A DNA stretch of 64,000 nucleotides from Giardia muris (taxonomy: Eukaryota > Fornicata > Diplomonadida > Hexamitidae): assembly GCA_006247105.1 (NCBI GenBank), contig CM016925.1, positions 186,001 to 250,000 of the forward strand, given 5' to 3'. This document shows, piece after piece, positions 58,943 through 64,000 of this stretch. The first letter of the stretch is position 1. The number at the start of each line of letters is the position of its first letter. The notes below the pieces were generated by a model. That model was not told the origin of the DNA, searched no databases, and saw only the letters and a program-made list of their open reading frames with translations. The translations under genes and the position numbers were made by a program.

Positions 58943-61900
58943 ATCCCTGCTTCCCCAGGATCTGTGCGTTATAAGCTTCCAATCGCCGCAACTCGGTCTG
59001 GACCGCATCAACATAACGGGCCATGGCAATCTTCATCCGAGCCAGGTCTGTCCGTCCATCTTCGAACTTCGCATGGAGCTGATCATAACGACGTTCGAGG
59101 TGACGGCACTGCTTCTCCGTCGCAAGGCGAGCCTCCTTCTCTTGGCGTGCTCGCGCCCGCATCGCTTTTCGTTGCTCTTCCGCCTCAAGGTACTTCGCCC
59201 TCCATTTGTCTGCCTCCTCCGCACAGGCCAGAAGCCTCTCCGCGTCTTTCGCTCGGTCCGACAGATTGACATCCTCTCCTTCCATACGCCCCAGTCCAGT
59301 CCCCCGTTGCTCTAGTCTCTCGAGAATCTCCATCAGCATGCCTCGCAAGTATACAACCTGCTGGCCGAGAGCGTCGCGGCTCGCTTCCGCGGCCTCGACC
59401 TGTGCTTTCTGGAGGCCTTGTTCTTGTAATTGGGTACGCAACCGAGCATTCTGGGCCCTTGCTTCCTCAAGCTCTGCTTGGACGTCTCGGAGCTGTCGCA
59501 TTGCCGAACGGTGGAGCTCTGCAAGCCGCTCACCATCCTTTTCCGCGACAACCAGCTGCTCGCTCATATACGCGCGTTCCAGCTCAATTGCACCCGTTTT
59601 TTCAGGGCGTCGAGGCTCCTGCTCGTCAAGAATGGGTTCTGGTGTATCTGGATGCATATTAACCGTTGTGAGTTGCTCGAGGGTATGCACACGTGCTTCA
59701 AGGGTCGACGCATGGTGGCGAACGTTCTCTAGTTCGATCTGTCGCCCTGTGAGCTCCTGCTCTAGCTCAGCGATACGTTGTTCAAGCTCGGCCACAGGGA
59801 TTCCTTGTGTAACGGAGGGGGTTGCAGTGGTGGGAGGCACGGAAAAATCACTGGCGCGGGTAACTGAGGCACTAGGAAGACTCGTCGAGAACTGACCACT
59901 GACCTCACTTGCCGCCTCCGTGAACTCTGCCATATGAGAGATCATCGATTGTCGCAAGCCTGCAAGCTCCACATCCTCCAAATTGATCTCCCGTCTAAGT
60001 GCCTCCACGTACCCCCGGACTCTTTCAAGTGTGGTTGCACTTCCTGCCCGTATCTGGATCAAGAAGGCTTTGAACTCGTCCTCCGTTACCCTGGGTCCAA
60101 GACCAGCGTACCCTGCAAACTCCTGGATGACCCGGTCCCGTTGTTGTTCGGTCTTGCTGTTTGCATCGTCTAGTTTTGTGCCAAGTATCGTGATTTGATG
60201 TAGCAGCTCTGCCATGGCATGTCCGATGTCTGTGGTCTCTCCGTGCGTAGCCTTCTGAAGTGATTGGGTCAAGTCAATCATCCGTGCGTATACGGTGGCC
60301 GCACCTTCGGTCTGGCCCCGACGAATTTCCTGTGCTAATTCACGGTTAGCATGCTCTTCTCGGATCGCCGCCTCTAGCTCATGCTGGATGGCCGTCAGGT
60401 CTGCGTCGCATATTTGGATGATGGGCCGCGGTTGTGGCGACAGCTGGGGATGTTGCCGTTGTTGCTGCGCAGCCTCCATTCTTTTATACTCACTGATACG
60501 CTCCTCCATGCGGCGTGTATGCTCCTCGATCAGAGCTGCTAGCCCTGTTGTCGACTCATGGGTTGGCTGTAGAGGATAGGTTGTGAGGGGTCGGGCATCG
60601 ACTTGTAGATCGGCAGAGAGACGGAGCACAGCATTAAGGATGTGGACCAGTTGCGTACAGAGAATTTCAAGTTGAGCAGCGGGATGGCGTCCATCGCGCC
60701 CATGGCCCTCCGAGTCTGTAAGGCCCAGATCTGTACTGGAAAGAGATGGGACTTCAGGGGCGAAGTGGACTCTCTGACGTGGGCCGCCGATGGCCTGGAT
60801 GTTGCGCAGGATGACGCTACCGGCAAGGCTTTGCTCGAGCTGTTTGACTGTAAGGCCCGAGGAACGGTCTGGAGGATTTGGACCCTCAGGATCCACGGGT
60901 CTCATAATGGTCGCCGAATATATTGGGGCCTGTGTTTGCACTTGTGTCTGTGCGGCTAGAAGTTCTTTTTGGAGCTTCTCCACCATGGCTTCCCTTTGTG
61001 AACATAGCTGGGTCAGGTCAGCGTTTTTGCTCTCGATGGTATGAAGCCGTCCGGTGAGGTGTTCAATCCTTGCCTCGCGAGAAAGAAGATCGGCTTGCAG
61101 GTCGTCGACCTGCCGTTTCTGCTGGTTCATCTGAGCCTGTACCAGCGCAAGTTGACTTTCCAAGCGGTCGGTGGTCGTCGTATCAACGACAACGTGGATG
61201 GGCGAAGAGGCAGTAAGCGGGACATCTGTTTGCACAAAACCCGAGGTAACAAAGTTAGTATGAGCATCGTCCATGGTTTGTGTCTCAGCAGTCTCGAAGG
61301 TAATCTTAGAACATTGATTACAAAGCACTGACCGATCTACGCTTGGGATAGGACGATCAGTCTCCAACCAAGGCATCTCACTGACGCTTCTATCCACTAA
61401 GATCTTCTGTGTTCGGAGAGCTTCTAATTCTGCTTGCAAAATGTTATTGGCTGCTTGAAGGGCATTAACTTGCTCTTGTAGCGATTGGATCTTCTGAGGA
61501 TCCTGGACTTCATGGACCTCACGGATGGACTTAGATAAGGCTTGAGACGTCCCCAACCCAACGCTTCTCTCTCCAAGTGCATCCATCACGACGGAGCGGT
61601 CCTGAAGACTAGGACTCGAAGTTTGAGTTTGAATTTGTACTAAAGCTTGATCAAGAGTCTGGACCTGCATGGAGACAGTGACCGGTGGTGGTTCGAGCAT
61701 GGGAGACTCTGTTTGAGCGCTCAGATCAGCGTATAAAAGGTCTTCCTCAAGGATATCGCTCATCTGCTGGCCATAACTCCTATTTGCGGGCGCGGTGTGC
61801 TGGCAAGCAATGGAGGCATATTCCTGACGAGGAGATATGGGTTTGGAAGTGTGCTCCAATGAAAGCGTACATTGGCAGACAAAGTCAACCATATCATACG

Positions 61901-64000
61901 TAAGTTCTTCTGTTTGACAAGATGCCTCAACCAGAGTATCAACAGGAGCAAGAATAGTAGCGGGTCCTTGTCCTTGAAGGCGTTCTACCTCGGCAGTGAG
62001 AAGATCCCGCTCGTGTTCGACTTGCTTCTTTGCATCTTCCATCGCAAAAATCAACTCTCGATACTCTTCAACCTCTTGTCGTCTCTGTAGAATCTCGGCC
62101 CCAAGGGTTTCTACGATAGACCTGATATCATCGCCCGTAACGCCTTGCGACTCCGCTATCGTACGTAGCTGCTTATCAATTCCGTCATAGGCGGTTTTCT
62201 GAAGGGTTGTAGTTTCAGTGAGTCTCGCAAGCTCTGCTGCTAGGCTTGTGTTATCGGCTACGAGAGTTTCGATCCTGAGGTCCTTATCGTTGCTCAACTT
62301 CCACAGGCGCGCGAGCTCCGCCTCGAGCTCCTCAATCCTCTCGTTCGCACCCGCTAACTCCTCGCGGACTTGCTCAAGCTCGCGCTCGTTGTTCTGAAGA
62401 CGGGACCGATATTGCGAACATTCCTCACGAAGAACGAGGACCTCGTCATGCCTGGCAACCCGTTTGTCCTCGATGGTCAGCTTCGACGAGATGAGATTAC
62501 TGATGACATTCGAATGCGTCGTGAGCTGTTCGGGAGAGTTGAAGAGGTCGTCCATCCGCAGAGACTCTGTCCCTCGAAGCGTAGGCATGAGAGTCCCCGT
62601 CGCGGTGGCCGGTTCTGACTGGTTATCGTGCGAATATGCCACACGGCGCTCAGGAGTCGCGATGCTGAGCGCGTTCTTCAGCTCGTGAAGCTCCTTCTCG
62701 AGCTGCTCGTTCCGATTTCGTAGTACACAATACTCCGTCCGAAGAGTTTCAAGCTCCTGCAAAAACCCGTTCCGCTCCTGGGTCAACTGTTCGATCCGCT
62801 GCCCGGCGGTGATTTGGCTCCTCTGAGCCCCAAGACTAAGCCCCGCGTCGATCTGTGATGTGAGAAGCGGGGCAGGCTCGCTTGAAGTGGCCTCGGCACT
62901 CGACGAGATGTCACTCACGTCCAAGCGTACCCGCCGCTCCAGCTGCTTAGGACCTACCTTAATGCCAACTCTCTGAGGTTCATCTCCCTGAACATACTCA
63001 TTGATAGAGGGTTGAGCTTCAAGAGGTACGACTGGTTCCGTAGCAAGATACTCGTTCGCCTTCTGAAGAGCCGCCCTGGTACTGAGGAGAGTGCTAGCGG
63101 CCCCGGCAGGTGGAACCCCAAGGGTGCTGAATATAGATGGGGGCTCTGTTGGAGGATGTACTGCGCTTGTCCCTGCCTCCTGACGATACAGCATCTCACT
63201 GTTCTGTAAAGCAGCTTGGGCCAGCTCGGCTGGGAGCTCATTCAGAGCCGTCTTAAGGGCGTCGATCATCCGATCTCTATCTGCGATCTGCGCGGCCTTG
63301 CTCTCCAGAATGTCTCTCTTCTCTTGTTCGATCGCCTGGATGTATTCGCTGAGCTTCGTGTTCTCCTCAAACAGGACGTCCATGTTGTTGCAGATGGCGT
63401 CCTTCTCAGCAAGTAGCTTACTAGCCTCGGCCCTACTCCGCGCGAGGTCCGCAGCTAGAGCCTCTATCTGACTCCGCAGGTTCGCAAGCTCTGTTTGATC
63501 CCGCCAGAGGCGCTCAGCATAATCAGCGCTGAGCCCACGCAAGTGTGCTAACTCGGCCGCAGCTGCCTGGTCAAGATCCATTGCCGCTATCTCGGGGTCG
63601 TTGCGGATGAAGCTCAGGAGTTGCGAGGGATGTACGAGCGTCGAGCCGAGCATCGCCGTGTGGTGTGTCTGGTCTATGATCGCCGGGTTTCCGTCGATGA
63701 GCAGGCGGTACTGCTGCTCGAGCTCTCGGTGCCGCTGCTGTAGGAGGTGATACTCGTGCTCAATATTCTGAGTCCGAGTGTTGTATCGTTCCTCAAGAGC
63801 CGCCAGCTGGGCGCCGACATCAGTATTCTCTGCACTCAGTGCGGTGATCTTTATGTTGAGAGTCTCCCGCTCTGCCGAGGCTTCCTGCAGACCGAGCTCC
63901 AAGTCCTGGATATGTAGTCGTGCCAATGCACTCTGCTGCCGTTCGCGCGCGAGATCGGCCTCGGCCTTCTCCAGAGCCGCCCGGAGCATGCGGAGCTCAT
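58932..64000 (-). CDS. giant coiled-coil protein, 5' end beyond the right edge
   Basis: At least 1689 residues, almost all heptad-repeat coiled coil with Gln/Glu/Leu/Arg-rich composition (LEKAEADLARERQQSALARL, ELEAELARLWKLSN, LEELRAQNARLRTQL-type). Breaks rich in Pro, Ser and Thr occur near residues 280-380, 760-960 and 1180-1230. The ATG complementary to 63987-63989 is probably internal: the codons upstream (ELRM) continue the coil and the frame is open to the edge. Likely a structural component of basal bodies, the adhesive disc or a Golgi-type tether; none can be chosen. The C-terminal end (RRLEAYNAQILGKQGSSP) has no GRIP or GRAB domain. Confidence 0.85.
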   Translation of the reverse strand, partial: ELRMLRAALEKAEADLARERQQSALARLHIQDLELGLQEASAERETLNIKITALSAENTDVGAQLAALEERYNTRTQNIEHEYHLLQQRHRELEQQYRLLIDGNPAIIDQTHHTAMLGSTLVHPSQLLSFIRNDPEIAAMDLDQAAAAELAHLRGLSADYAERLWRDQTELANLRSQIEALAADLARSRAEASKLLAEKDAICNNMDVLFEENTKLSEYIQAIEQEKRDILESKAAQIADRDRMIDALKTALNELPAELAQAALQNSEMLYRQEAGTSAVHPPTEPPSIFSTLGVPPAGAASTLLSTRAALQKANEYLATEPVVPLEAQPSINEYVQGDEPQRVGIKVGPKQLERRVRLDVSDISSSAEATSSEPAPLLTSQIDAGLSLGAQRSQITAGQRIEQLTQERNGFLQELETLRTEYCVLRNRNEQLEKELHELKNALSIATPERRVAYSHDNQSEPATATGTLMPTLRGTESLRMDDLFNSPEQLTTHSNVISNLISSKLTIEDKRVARHDEVLVLREECSQYRSRLQNNERELEQVREELAGANERIEELEAELARLWKLSNDKDLRIETLVADNTSLAAELARLTETTTLQKTAYDGIDKQLRTIAESQGVTGDDIRSIVETLGAEILQRRQEVEEYRELIFAMEDAKKQVEHERDLLTAEVERLQGQGPATILAPVDTLVEASCQTEELTYDMVDFVCQCTLSLEHTSKPISPRQEYASIACQHTAPANRSYGQQMSDILEEDLLYADLSAQTESPMLEPPPVTVSMQVQTLDQALVQIQTQTSSPSLQDRSVVMDALGERSVGLGTSQALSKSIREVHEVQDPQKIQSLQEQVNALQAANNILQAELEALRTQKILVDRSVSEMPWLETDRPIPSVDRSVLCNQCSKITFETAETQTMDDAHTNFVTSGFVQTDVPLTASSPIHVVVDTTTTDRLESQLALVQAQMNQQKRQVDDLQADLLSREARIEHLTGRLHTIESKNADLTQLCSQREAMVEKLQKELLAAQTQVQTQAPIYSATIMRPVDPEGPNPPDRSSGLTVKQLEQSLAGSVILRNIQAIGGPRQRVHFAPEVPSLSSTDLGLTDSEGHGRDGRHPAAQLEILCTQLVHILNAVLRLSADLQVDARPLTTYPLQPTHESTTGLAALIEEHTRRMEERISEYKRMEAAQQQRQHPQLSPQPRPIIQICDADLTAIQHELEAAIREEHANRELAQEIRRGQTEGAATVYARMIDLTQSLQKATHGETTDIGHAMAELLHQITILGTKLDDANSKTEQQRDRVIQEFAGYAGLGPRVTEDEFKAFLIQIRAGSATTLERVRGYVEALRREINLEDVELAGLRQSMISHMAEFTEAASEVSGQFSTSLPSASVTRASDFSVPPTTATPSVTQGIPVAELEQRIAELEQELTGRQIELENVRHHASTLEARVHTLEQLTTVNMHPDTPEPILDEQEPRRPEKTGAIELERAYMSEQLVVAEKDGERLAELHRSAMRQLRDVQAELEEARAQNARLRTQLQEQGLQKAQVEAAEASRDALGQQVVYLRGMLMEILERLEQRGTGLGRMEGEDVNLSDRAKDAERLLACAEEADKWRAKYLEAEEQRKAMRARARQEKEARLATEKQCRHLERRYDQLHAKFEDGRTDLARMKIAMARYVDAVQTELRRLEAYNAQILGKQGSSP

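Noticed and set aside
1..64000. CRISPR arrays, insertion sequences, phage genes, Shine-Dalgarno operons
   Set aside because: None seen; protein families, tRNAs and start contexts are eukaryotic.
1..64000. Spliceosomal introns
   Set aside because: No gene needed a frame change to stay intact, and no long Giardia-type 5' splice site with branch-point motif was noticed; the VSP and NEK truncations look like recombination, not splicing.

Overview
The window looks like a piece of a nuclear chromosome of a diplomonad of the genus Giardia. The evidence is: a cysteine-rich variant-specific surface protein with CxxC motifs, a C-terminal membrane segment and the hallmark CRGK tail; NEK-type kinases and pseudokinases fused to ankyrin repeats; intron-free genes on both strands a few bases apart; A-rich start-codon contexts; and AGTRAAY-type poly(A) signals that can overlap stop codons. 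The fairly high GC and the divergence of the proteins fit G. muris better than G. intestinalis, but the species call is inference.

Layout. 1-26 kb: an edge-truncated gene, a cyclin-box protein, an LRR protein with Cep78-like layout, a KH-domain protein, several hypotheticals, an ankyrin protein, two paralogous cathepsin C-like membrane proteins (one intact, one with lost catalytic residues) on either side of a Snf7-like ESCRT-III gene and a coiled-coil gene, a pseudokinase-ankyrin protein, NMD3, a long ankyrin protein and the tRNA pseudouridine synthase PUS3. 26-31 kb: small coiled-coil genes and a large multi-pass membrane protein with AT-richer codon use. 31.1-38 kb: a rearranged GC-rich island with a NEK fragment, an ankyrin-pseudokinase-ankyrin gene, a VSP lacking its signal peptide, and a 5'-truncated ankyrin-NEK gene joined head-to-head to that VSP. 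38-39 kb: tRNA-Val and tRNA-Arg around about 700 bp without a recognisable gene. 39-49.3 kb: a cytoskeleton-flavoured stretch with a SNARE-like protein, a TBC1D31-like protein, V-ATPase subunit c, a BBS4-like TPR protein, Ser/Pro/Arg-rich proteins and two SHIPPO (STPGR) repeat proteins. 49-64 kb: arginyl-tRNA synthetase, a large putative beta-propeller protein, a NEK-like pseudokinase, a long-chain acyl-CoA synthetase, a YIP1-family protein and a giant coiled-coil protein running off the right edge.

The housekeeping genes cover translation (NMD3, PUS3, ArgRS, tRNAs), endomembranes (V-ATPase c, Yip1, SNARE, ESCRT-III, cathepsins, acyl-CoA synthetase) and the flagellar/centriolar cytoskeleton (Cep78-, TBC1D31-, BBS4- and SHIPPO-like). 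The most unusual features are the active/pseudo-protease pair and the VSP/NEK junction with its 171-bp inverted duplication.
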